Shown here: positions 1 through 7,291 of the stretch, piece after piece
Layout of the letters: the number at the start of each line of letters is the position of its first letter
How positions within the stretch are numbered: the stretch's first letter is position 1
NCBI GenBank assembly: GCA_949284685.1
Contig: CASDWE010000002.1
Span: 660,106-724,105, forward strand
Direction: 5' to 3'
DNA length: 64,000 bases
Origin: an uncultured bacterium
GTDB taxonomy: Bacteria > Bacillota_I > Bacilli_A > RFN20 > CAG-826
Made by a program: the position numbers and the translations under genes
The notes under the pieces: generated by a model
The model's input: the letters and a program-made list of their open reading frames with translations, nothing else
What the model was told of the DNA's origin: nothing
Databases searched by the model: none

Positions 1-270
1 GGTGAGATCACAATTAAAAAGAGCGGTATAGAAGACAATGCAACAATGCATGATGTAATGATTAACGAAGGTTTAATTGATTATTCTTATAACGATTTAC
101 ATTTCTTCAAAGATCCAAATATTCCTGACCATGAGCAAGTTGTGCATAAGGCACATGATCCATATATTGAAGCTATGGTTGGAGCTGTGTATTATGATTC
201 AGGAAATTATGATACGACTAAACGCTGGATTCTAAAGTGGTTATTACCTCTTTTAGAGAAGTATAAATAG
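1..270 (+). CDS. RNase III-family endoribonuclease, C-terminal part (5' end outside window)
   Basis: The reading frame is open from base 1, so the gene starts before the window. The visible 89 residues match the second half of an RNase III catalytic domain: the segment HDPYIEAMVGAVYYDSG corresponds to the family's ADAxEALIGAIYLDGG helix, whose Glu is a metal ligand. The enzyme class cuts double-stranded RNA during rRNA and mRNA processing. The protein ends about 38 residues after this helix, so the dsRNA-binding domain usual in RNase III is absent. It could be a catalytic-domain-only RNase III or a truncated copy. The assignment rests on a short stretch. Confidence 0.55.
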   Translation, partial: GEITIKKSGIEDNATMHDVMINEGLIDYSYNDLHFFKDPNIPDHEQVVHKAHDPYIEAMVGAVYYDSGNYDTTKRWILKWLLPLLEKYK

Positions 271-578
271 CACTAATTCTTAATTCAAATAATGTTAGTT
301 ATTTGTATCTCAAAATGACATTTAATTGAAAGTAATGGAAATACTATACTAAAACCTGTCGTTTAGGTGAAAAATTTAATTTAACAAATTTAAGGTCAAA
401 TAACTATAGAGTGATTGACACTTAAATAGATATAAAGGTAGGAGTGATTCTTACCTTTTTTTCTTTTTACAACATAGCTACTATCTAGGTCGTTAATTGA
501 AAAGTATTATCTTAAGCAAATTATATTTACTAGATAAATCTAGTAAAATGGAAGCAATAAAAAAGGCGTGGTGGTAAT
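271..578. other. Intergenic stretch with one terminator and no gene
   Basis: I see no coding sequence on either strand here beyond spurious short frames. It holds the hairpin at 434-462 and, at its right end, a purine-rich stretch that could be the ribosome site of the truncated frame beginning at 579. Confidence 0.5.
434..462 (+). terminator. Rho-independent terminator
   Basis: AAAGGTA (434-440) pairs with TACCTTT (452-458) around an 11-base loop and runs into a T tract. It is 160 bases after the RNase III-like stop, so it may end that transcript. Confidence 0.6.
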
Positions 579-770
579 TTGGATAAGAAAGAATATTTAA
601 GTCGATATCATAATTTAATAGAAAAGATAGAAAGAAAGAAGCAGTATATTGCTTTTTGTGAAGAAAGATCACAATCAATACCTGGACAGGACTTTTCTCA
701 AGAAAGGGTTGATTGCCTTGTGTCTACTTTCAGGTTACCACTTCATACCACTTCATACGTTAGAAGATAA
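579..770 (+). pseudogene. Truncated phage-like small regulator (DUF1492-type N-terminus)
   Basis: A TTG-started frame of 63 codons begins with MDKKEYLSRYHNLIEKIERKK, a charged helical N-terminus like the DUF1492/ArpU-type small proteins of prophages, which resemble sigma-70 region 4 proteins. After about residue 47 (ERVD) the sequence stops looking like the family and ends in a short duplicated segment ('accacttcata' twice). The helix-turn-helix half is missing. I read it as the stub of a prophage gene cut off near the ATPase cassette that follows. The family call is by general resemblance only. Confidence 0.4.
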
Positions 771-797
771 ATTTCAAAATAGGAAATCTGTCATAAT

Positions 798-866
798 GAA
801 AATATGCAGCCATATACTTCGAAAAATAACAGCCATATGCTATGAAAATATGCAGCCAAATTTTAC
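798..866 (+). repeat. Three 23-bp tandem direct repeats upstream of ATPase gene
   Basis: Copies at 798-820, 821-843 and 844-866 share the pattern GAAAATATGCAGCCATAT plus five variable bases; a fourth partial copy starts at 867. The array ends 52 bases before the ATPase start codon at 919, a good place for an operator or for iterons bound by the adjacent protein. Confidence 0.8.
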
Positions 867-918
867 GAAAATATTAAAAAAGCTTGATATTTTCAATCAT
901 TTTTAATAATATAATAAC

Positions 919-2202
919 ATGAGTACAAAATATATAAATAGAATTGTTGAAAAATTAATAAAACGAAAACTTAATTCGAGTGGTGCACTATTAATTGCGG
1001 GTCCAAAAGATGTCGGTAAAACAACAACTGCAAAACAATTTGCAAACACAATTTACGCTTTTGATGAGAAATCGAAGATTGATTTTTTCAAAATTAATCT
1101 TTCTTCTACTTTACAAGGAGATAAACCCATATTAATTGATGAATGGCAAAATATTTTAGAAATATACGATTTAATTAGAATTAAGGTTGATGAAGATAGC
1201 AATTTTGGTGAATTCATTTTGACAGGCTCAATTATTCCTTTTGAAGATGAAGAAATAGAGGAAAAAATATTTCACAGTGGTGCTGGTCGTTTTTCTTTTA
1301 TTGAAATGTATCCAATGAGCTTATATGAATCAAATGAATCTTTAGGCAATATTTCTTTAAGTGAATTATTTAAAAATAAAGATTTTTCATTTTCGATGTA
1401 CGAATCTCCTTGTTCATTAGAAGATATAGCTTTTTATATATGTCGAGGCGGTTGGCCAATATCACTAAAAATAGAAGAAAAAGAATATGCTTTAGAAGTT
1501 GCTAGAAACTATTATGATGCAATTTTAAATACTAAAACAAATAAAGGCAAACGCTATTTTAAAAATACTAAATTAGCAGAAAAAATGTTAATTGAATATG
1601 CTAGAAATATTTCTAGTGAGGCTAGTTTGTCTAAAATGTTTGACAATTTAAAAAGCAAAAACGCTTCATTCACTAACTATACATTTAATAATTATTTAGA
1701 AAAGTTTGAAAATCTTTATATATTAAAAGATATATCGTCGTGGAATCCAAATTTGAGAAGCAAAGTTATTACAAGAGGAGCACCAATTCACCATTTTGTA
1801 GATCCTTCTTTAGGAATTGCAGCTTTAGATATTTCGCCATCTGATTTATTAAATGATTTAAACACATTCGGTTTGTTTTTTGAAGATTTAGTTATTAGAG
1901 ATTTAAGAGTTTATTCTGAATATTCTTTAAATGCATCTATTAAACATTATAGAGATAAAAACGGACTTGAAGTTGATGTTATAATAACACGAAGGAACGG
2001 AGAATGGGCTGCTATTGAAATTAAACTTGGCGGAGAAGAAAATATAATGAAGGGCTTAAATTCTTTGCGTGCTTTAAAAAACAAAATCGATTATCAAAAC
2101 GAAAAAGAGCCTTCTTTTTTAGCTGTTATTACTGCGATAGGGCCATCTTATAAAACTAGTGATGGTATTTATGTATTTCCTATAACTCAATTAAAAGATT
2201 AG
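919..2202 (+). CDS. AAA family ATPase with C-terminal DUF4143 / PD-(D/E)XK nuclease-like domain (ATPase 1)
   Basis: A 427-residue protein of the AAA_14-DUF4143 group. Walker A is GPKDVGKTT (residues 28-36), Walker B ILIDE (71-75), and FILTGS is the sensor-1-like strand. The C-terminal part carries EVD (351-353) followed by IEIK (366-369), the spacing and residues of a PD-(D/E)XK nuclease core with its Lys present. These proteins are common, often multicopy and of unknown role. No Shine-Dalgarno site precedes the ATG; instead -10-like sequences (TAATAT 907-912, TATAAT 910-915) lie directly upstream, suggesting a leaderless or nearly leaderless message. A 23-bp repeat array lies just upstream. 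Three related genes occur at 47-50 and 62 kb; ATPase 4 shares the intact nuclease motif. Confidence 0.85.
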   Translation: MSTKYINRIVEKLIKRKLNSSGALLIAGPKDVGKTTTAKQFANTIYAFDEKSKIDFFKINLSSTLQGDKPILIDEWQNILEIYDLIRIKVDEDSNFGEFILTGSIIPFEDEEIEEKIFHSGAGRFSFIEMYPMSLYESNESLGNISLSELFKNKDFSFSMYESPCSLEDIAFYICRGGWPISLKIEEKEYALEVARNYYDAILNTKTNKGKRYFKNTKLAEKMLIEYARNISSEASLSKMFDNLKSKNASFTNYTFNNYLEKFENLYILKDISSWNPNLRSKVITRGAPIHHFVDPSLGIAALDISPSDLLNDLNTFGLFFEDLVIRDLRVYSEYSLNASIKHYRDKNGLEVDVIITRRNGEWAAIEIKLGGEENIMKGLNSLRALKNKIDYQNEKEPSFLAVITAIGPSYKTSDGIYVFPITQLKD

Positions 2203-2210
2203 ATAAATCT

Positions 2211-2234
2211 ATAATAATAATAATAATAATAATA
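2211..2234 (+). repeat. Trinucleotide microsatellite (ATA)8
   Basis: Eight perfect ATA units begin nine bases after the ATPase stop codon. Such tracts can vary in length by slippage; nothing suggests a coding role here. Confidence 0.85.
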
Positions 2235-2372
2235 TATAGTTTTTTTTATTCATAATTTAAAAAAAAGTTAAATTAAATATTTACAAACATGAAATTCGAC
2301 ATATTTAAATAAATTTTGAACTAATCAACAATTTTTACACACCGTATATTAGTTTGTTGAAAAGAAGGTATT

Positions 2373-2525
2373 CTGGTTATTGATATTAAAGAATTTTTGC
2401 TAAATGAAAATAGCTTAGATATTAATAATTATATAAGAAGGAAACAAAACTTTTGATACTTCATCTTTAGATAAAAAATAGAAAATTTAAATAGTGAATC
2501 ATTAATTAAAAAAGGAAACGAGTAA
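2373..2525 (+). pseudogene. Decayed small ORF upstream of the GGCT-like pseudogene
   Basis: Reading from a CTG (in place of ATG) behind AGAAGG gives VIDIKEFLLNENSLDINNY, then continues as a sensible charged protein (NFDTSSLDKK, IENLNSESLIKKGNE) only if one base is removed near 2453 and one added near 2479. The frame ends at TAA 2523-2525, just before the next gene. It therefore looks like a once-intact protein of about 50 residues, possibly translationally coupled to the following GGCT-like gene. I do not recognise the family. Confidence 0.4.
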
Positions 2526-2528
2526 CTT

Positions 2529-2946
2529 ATGAAAAAATATTATTTAGCATACGGCTCAAACTTAAATCTAAATCAGATGCAATATAGGTGTCCAAACGCC
2601 ATACCAGTTGGAACTTATTATTTAAAAGGTTATTCTTTAGAATTTAGATATTATTTAACAATAGTTAAAAATGAAAATGGTGTTGTACCTCTAGGCATAT
2701 TTGAATTAGATGATGAAGAAGAAAAATATCCTGATAGATATGAGGGGTATCCTATTCTTTATCGCAAAGAAATATTTAAAGTTAAATTAAATGATAAAGA
2801 TATCGATGCTTTAATTTATATTATGAATGATGATCAATATCCAAAAACAAAACCATCAAAAACATTATTTAGATACTTGTTTAGAGGGCTATAAAGATTT
2901 TAAATTTGATAATAAGTATTTATTAGAAGCGTTGGATAAAGTTTAA
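2529..2946 (+). pseudogene. Gamma-glutamylcyclotransferase-like (AIG2 family) protein, frameshifted
   Basis: The N-terminus KKYYLAYGSNLNLNQMQYRCP has the YGSNL substrate-binding loop of the GGCT/AIG2 fold, which cyclises gamma-glutamyl-amine conjugates to 5-oxoproline. The open frame stops at 2894, but the reading continues smoothly in another frame (YLDTCLEGYKDFKFDNKYL) to a TAA at 2944-2946. A single extra base near 2867 explains this. Full-length members of this group are about 140 residues, matching the repaired product. The neighbourhood (2373-3249) is full of similar lesions, so real decay is likelier than a lone sequencing error. Confidence 0.7.
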
Positions 2947-2961
2947 TATATATCTTAAAAT

Positions 2962-3249
2962 TTGAATCTTACAAATAGAAAAGAGAATAATACAATAAAT
3001 AATATGGATAATGAATTGCCTTTAAATAACAAAATTAGGTTAGAAGTATTATTAAAGAAATTTGTTTTTAGATGCCGATGTAGATTATGGAAAATAACAA
3101 TTGTAGATTCTAAATCAAATTATAATCCCGATACGGAGAGAACGTAATCACATTTTATTTGCTATTTTCTAAACTAGCAATTAAGAAATCGTAGAAGAGT
3201 TAAAGTAAGAGTAGAAGTTATGAAGAAACGAAACAAAAAAGACAATTAA
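2962..3249 (+). pseudogene. Remnants of an unidentified decayed gene
   Basis: A TTG-started frame runs to 3147, but coherent protein-like stretches lie in several frames (LDADVDYGK, then ITIVDSKSNYNPDTER, then EIVEELK and RVEVMKKRNKKDN ending at TAA 3247-3249). This is the pattern of a gene broken by several indels. No family is recognisable. It lies between the GGCT-like pseudogene and the ferredoxin gene on the other strand. Confidence 0.3.
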
Positions 3250-3975
3250 TTAATAATATAATTCGATTTGATTATGTCTTTGGTTTTTTAAATATGCTTT
3301 TAATATTTTGTTCATTTTATAATCCAATGCATTATTAGGACAATTACAAATACATTTTAAACATCGGATACAATTACTATTAATCACTCCATTTTTAATA
3401 GCCTTGTTTGAACAATTAATGCCACATAAATTGCATGAGATACATTTATTTTTATCTAAAACAATTTTAATGCTCAGTTGCGCTCTTAATTTAGGGAAGA
3501 AGTTATGTCCTAGCGTGGACTTACTTTTTTTAATATCAATAAATTTAGAATCTTCATTATTAAATGCGTTTAATAAAGGAATCAAATCATCATAATTTGG
3601 TTCAAATTTATCATTTTTTAAATACGAATGCTTAGTTGGAAAATAACACGCACCAATTAATGGCATTATAAACTTATAACGTAACTTAAATAAAGAATTC
3701 CCATGTTTTATTCTCCCATATGTAGCAATTACAATCATTTTATTGCATTTAATGTTTTTTAATAAATTGTAAAGATTTTTAGGTATGTCTTGACTATGAA
3801 TTGGATAGACTAACAAAACATTGTTGTATTTTATATTTAGATCAACTTTTGAAGCTTCTATAAGTTTATAATTTAAGAATTGATTGCAAAAAAGAGCAAC
3901 TTTTTTTGAATTAAAAGTATAAGATAAATAAATTAACACATCTATTTTTGGAAATATTTTTTCATTATTTGGCAT
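3250..3975 (-). CDS. EFR1-type flavodoxin-like / 2[4Fe-4S] ferredoxin protein
   Basis: 241 residues. The first two thirds resemble a flavodoxin fold (VLIYLSYTFNSKKVALFCNQF, VLLVYPIHSQDIPKNL, KMIVIATYG). The C-terminus has two Cys clusters of bacterial ferredoxin type, CISCNLCGINC and CIRCLKCICNCP, each able to hold a 4Fe-4S cluster. Such EFR1 proteins are thought to pass electrons in anaerobes; the acceptor is unknown. The start overlaps the end of the PP-loop gene by 34 bases, so the two are co-transcribed and probably work together, for example by supplying electrons to the PP-loop enzyme's reaction (inference). Confidence 0.75.
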   Translation of the reverse strand: MPNNEKIFPKIDVLIYLSYTFNSKKVALFCNQFLNYKLIEASKVDLNIKYNNVLLVYPIHSQDIPKNLYNLLKNIKCNKMIVIATYGRIKHGNSLFKLRYKFIMPLIGACYFPTKHSYLKNDKFEPNYDDLIPLLNAFNNEDSKFIDIKKSKSTLGHNFFPKLRAQLSIKIVLDKNKCISCNLCGINCSNKAIKNGVINSNCIRCLKCICNCPNNALDYKMNKILKAYLKNQRHNQIELYY

Positions 3976-5336
3976 TCTTCTACTTCTTTTAAACTAAATC
4001 CTAAATTTTCTTTTATTTCTTCTATTGCTTCTTCTTTTGAAATATTTTTATCTCGACTCGCTAACGAAATCTCTAATGCACTAAAAGGAATCATTGATGA
4101 TTTCATATTATAAAAGCGTATAAATTGGCTATATTCTTTGCATTTTTCGATTTGACAAGATGTATGTAAACCTTTTGATAAACTTTCGCTAGCAACAAAA
4201 CCACATTCATTTTTTAAAATATCTATAATTTTTCTCCAATTATAAACGCCATCTTTTGAAACATCATTTAAATCTACTTGAATAAAAGCAGGGATATTTC
4301 CACTCCATGAACTTCTTTTAATAGCTCGTTTTAATGGTTTTAAAATAGAAGGAACTTCCTTAATAGCGGTGCAAACATTTGTCAATAAATCATTTTTATA
4401 TCCCATTATTTTTTTAAAAATATTATCTCCATAAGCAAGTTGTTTCATTGTAAGAAGTGTTTGCAATTGTCCTTTTTTAAATGGGGGATGTAAAGTTAAA
4501 ATTCTTCCTAAAGAAATTAAAAAATTTAAAAATTTAAAATTAGCAAATTTATAGGCGATTTTAGGAGTCATATTATTATAGTAAAGTCCTTTTATTTGAA
4601 CAGGTTCATTACCTGCGACAAAATATGGTACTTTTTCATCAACTAGAATTTCATAAAATAAAACATACGCTAAAGAAGGACAAGCACAAGTGTTTTCACT
4701 TAATTCATAAAGTTTTGAATATATTCTTTTTAAAGATTTGTTATCGATTTTTCGAGAAACAAATTCAACTTTATCTAAATTTTTCTTTGCTCCTTCTATT
4801 GACAATTTTGCGGATAAAGACATATAAGGTATTTCCCAAGTCAAAGCTAAAACTCTTAAATTTTTAATTTTGGAAAGATAATATAACAAAAATGTTGAAT
4901 CCTTACCACCAGTATAAAAAACCGCCACATCAAAACGAGATTTTTTACAATGAGGAATATCATTTAATATTGGAGTAACCGCTTTCATCCATTTTGTATC
5001 ATCTTTTGTTTGACACATTGGACATAAACCATTTTCATCAAATTCAATTCCTGGTATCATAAAGTCATTTGCGGCACAATTTTTGCAAAAACGAGCTTTT
5101 TTTAATGAAGTTGGGATTTTTTTGTAGTTTTTTTCTTCTACAACAGCAATATCTATAATTTTATTTCCTAAAATTCTTTTTTCTTCAATAGACAATTCTT
5201 TAGGCAATTTATTAATAACACTAAGTTGTTTTTTATTTAATTTAATAAAATTATTAAACAAATTTTCTTTATTTCTTAACCCGTAATAATGTAAAGAAGA
5301 ATTTTCTATTTTATAACGTGATTGAAGTACATACAT
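3942..5336 (-). CDS. PP-loop ATP pyrophosphatase (adenine nucleotide alpha hydrolase-like) with zinc ribbon
   Basis: 464 residues. TGGKDS (142-147) is the PP-loop that adenylates a substrate in thiolases, amidotransferases and related N-type ATP pyrophosphatases. A zinc ribbon made of C84/C87 and C105/C108 precedes it, as in the WbpG/N-acetyl-sugar amidotransferase and tRNA-thiolation groups. Two more Cys (SCQIEKCKEY) lie near the C-terminus. It is the first gene of a two-gene unit with the ferredoxin protein and is divergent from a glycosyltransferase. The substrate cannot be named: a surface sugar, a tRNA or a cofactor are all possible. AAAGG lies upstream of the start codon. Confidence 0.7.
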   Translation of the reverse strand: MYVLQSRYKIENSSLHYYGLRNKENLFNNFIKLNKKQLSVINKLPKELSIEEKRILGNKIIDIAVVEEKNYKKIPTSLKKARFCKNCAANDFMIPGIEFDENGLCPMCQTKDDTKWMKAVTPILNDIPHCKKSRFDVAVFYTGGKDSTFLLYYLSKIKNLRVLALTWEIPYMSLSAKLSIEGAKKNLDKVEFVSRKIDNKSLKRIYSKLYELSENTCACPSLAYVLFYEILVDEKVPYFVAGNEPVQIKGLYYNNMTPKIAYKFANFKFLNFLISLGRILTLHPPFKKGQLQTLLTMKQLAYGDNIFKKIMGYKNDLLTNVCTAIKEVPSILKPLKRAIKRSSWSGNIPAFIQVDLNDVSKDGVYNWRKIIDILKNECGFVASESLSKGLHTSCQIEKCKEYSQFIRFYNMKSSMIPFSALEISLASRDKNISKEEAIEEIKENLGFSLKEVEECQIMKKYFQK

Positions 5337-5526
5337 TTTCTAATAACCTTTTATTAGTTTATCATTAAATGAATTAATAAAAAACGCCAAATAAGTAAAA
5401 GCCGCTCAATTGTTAATTTTTTGAAATATTTAAAATAATTGTTGAACTTTGTTAATGCAAGCATATAAAAATAAAAAATTGAATTTATCTTAACACTATA
5501 AATATAAAGTGTGTTGTGGCTTGTTA

Positions 5527-5535
5527 TGTTATAAT
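5527..5535 (+). promoter_or_regulatory. Extended -10 promoter, leaderless layout
   Basis: TGT-TATAAT is an extended -10 element. Nine bases separate it from the ATG at 5545, so transcription should begin about three bases before the start codon. No clear -35 is seen at 16-18 bases. Confidence 0.6.
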
Positions 5536-5544
5536 ACAAAGGTA

Positions 5545-6714
5545 ATGAAATTAAGAATTTATCTTGGTATTGATTCCTTTTTACCGATGCGGGATGGAAA
5601 CGCTGTAGTCGTGGATGCACTTGCTAAAGCTTTTAAAAAAAGAGGTCATGAAATATTTGTTATTACCCCAAATCGAAAAGCAAAAGCAAAAAATTTAGAA
5701 TATGAAGTACTTTATTCTCCTTCATTTTTAAAAAGTAATAACTATCCAATAGCGAAACTTCATCTTTCAAATAGCATAAAGAAACATATTTTAAATAGTG
5801 ATTTGCCCACTATAGTAAATATGCATTCTTCATATTTTTTATGCTATTCATTAGGAAAATTCGTAAAAAAGAATAATATTCCTTCTTTATACACACTACA
5901 TACAAAACTTGCCATTGATTTTATGAATTTTACTCATTCTAGAGCCATTACAAAATTGTTAGTAAAAAAACAAGTAGGATGGATGAAAAATTATGATAGT
6001 TTAAGTTCAATTTCAAAAAAGACATATGAAAGTCTTATCCCTTACGGTTTGAATAATAAAGTAACGTGTATTACCAATGGAACTAGCATTCATTTGCCTA
6101 CTGATTTTCCTTTAACTAATACTCAATTTAAAGAAAAATACGGAATTAATAAAAATGATTTTATTTTGCTTCATGTTGGTCATCTTACATGGCAAAAAGG
6201 TTTTAAAGTCATCATCGATACATTAAAACAATTAAAGGATAAACAATTTTCTTTTACATTTTTATCAGTAGGAGAAGGAAAAGATGAAAAAGAAATCAAA
6301 AAATACGCTAAAAAAGTCAATGTGTTAGATAAAATGCATTTTTATGGTCAAGTCAATGATTTATCAACATTAGGTATGTTTTATTCATATAGTGATTTAT
6401 TTTTCTTCCCATCTACTTTTGATAGTTTTTCATTAGTGTCTAGAGAAGCAGCTTTTTATAAATTACCAACTCTTACGATAGAAGATTGTGATATTTCCTA
6501 TCTTATGGAAGATGGAAAAAATGCCTTTTTAACAAAAGAAGATTCATCTACTTTTGCAAATAAAATAATAAAAATTGCAAATATGGATAAAAAAAATTTA
6601 AAAATAATCGGCGAAGAAGCTAAAAAGACCCTTATTGTTTCTTGGGATGATATCGCTATCGAATATGAAAAGTTATACATAGATATCATTAAATCAAAAA
6701 AAATGATACAATAA
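5545..6714 (+). CDS. Glycosyltransferase family 4 (GT-B), glycolipid type
   Basis: 389 residues from the ATG at 5545; an in-frame ATG at 5509 lies upstream of the -10 box and is rejected. The N-terminal Rossmann half shows DSFLPMRDGNAVVVDALAKAF and the C-terminal half shows LLHVGHLTWQKG and the donor-binding EX7E-like region SFSLVSREAA, both hallmarks of GT4. The family transfers nucleotide-activated sugars to diacylglycerol or polysaccharide acceptors at the inner membrane face. The mono- and diglucosyl-diacylglycerol synthases of cell-wall-poor relatives belong here, a plausible but unproven role. It is followed 6 bases later by a lipoprotein gene. Confidence 0.85.
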   Translation: MKLRIYLGIDSFLPMRDGNAVVVDALAKAFKKRGHEIFVITPNRKAKAKNLEYEVLYSPSFLKSNNYPIAKLHLSNSIKKHILNSDLPTIVNMHSSYFLCYSLGKFVKKNNIPSLYTLHTKLAIDFMNFTHSRAITKLLVKKQVGWMKNYDSLSSISKKTYESLIPYGLNNKVTCITNGTSIHLPTDFPLTNTQFKEKYGINKNDFILLHVGHLTWQKGFKVIIDTLKQLKDKQFSFTFLSVGEGKDEKEIKKYAKKVNVLDKMHFYGQVNDLSTLGMFYSYSDLFFFPSTFDSFSLVSREAAFYKLPTLTIEDCDISYLMEDGKNAFLTKEDSSTFANKIIKIANMDKKNLKIIGEEAKKTLIVSWDDIAIEYEKLYIDIIKSKKMIQ

Positions 6715-6720
6715 AACAAG

Positions 6721-7245
6721 ATGAAAAAAATATTGATATTTGCTTTTATTACAATTATATCGCTAAGTAGTTGTATTAATATTTATAAACTAGATTTTAC
6801 GCCTAGCAAAGTATATGGTTTTTCACGTTATCCAATTAATCACGAAGATATTAATTATGAAGAAAAAATAATTTTTGAAAACTATGAACAACTAGTAAAT
6901 TTTTATAGTGATAAAAGCAAATTTTATGATACATCCACTGATGATGAAATATTTATTAAGATTCGTGATGAAGTTGATTTTAAAAATAATAATTTATTAA
7001 ACATATGTCAATATGAAGGAACTAGTTCTTGTATTCATTTTATCGAAGTCAAATATAATAATATTATTGTTCATGATTTTTGTCCTGAGATGGTAACAAA
7101 TGATATCACTTTTGATCACTTATTAATCCAAATTGATAAAAATATTTCTCTGGACGAGATAAATATAGAATACCAATCAGAAGTCTTAAATTATGATATG
7201 TTTAATAATTTGATTTACAGTTATAGTAGTGATTATTATTTTTGA
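6721..7245 (+). CDS. Small lipoprotein of unknown function
   Basis: 174 residues with a type II signal peptide: KK, a hydrophobic core, then the lipobox SLSSC (Cys18). The mature part has many Asp, Glu, Tyr and Asn and two later Cys (ICQYEGTSSC) that could form a disulphide outside the cell. No family recognised. An extended -10 (TGA-TACAAT, 6704-6712) overlaps the end of the glycosyltransferase gene and sits eight bases before the ATG, so it may have its own leaderless transcript as well as read-through. Confidence 0.65.
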   Translation: MKKILIFAFITIISLSSCINIYKLDFTPSKVYGFSRYPINHEDINYEEKIIFENYEQLVNFYSDKSKFYDTSTDDEIFIKIRDEVDFKNNNLLNICQYEGTSSCIHFIEVKYNNIIVHDFCPEMVTNDITFDHLLIQIDKNISLDEINIEYQSEVLNYDMFNNLIYSYSSDYYF

Positions 7246-7254
7246 TAAGGAAAA

Positions 7255-7282
7255 TTGAATTAGTTTTAAAGATTGATATAAT
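7255..7282 (+). promoter_or_regulatory. Complete leaderless-type promoter
   Basis: TTGAAT (7255-7260), a 16-base spacer, and TATAAT (7277-7282) preceded by TGA. Nine bases then lead to the ATG at 7292, leaving a leader of about three bases. Confidence 0.7.
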
Positions 7283-7291
7283 TAGATTTAC

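Noticed and set aside
493-906. Overlapping short frames on both strands around the 23-bp repeats
   Set aside because: They read through the repeat array or oppose the truncated phage-like frame and have no start signals.
2211-2234. (ATA)8 as a phase-variation switch
   Set aside because: It lies after a stop codon and not between promoter elements or inside a reading frame, so no switch effect can be argued.
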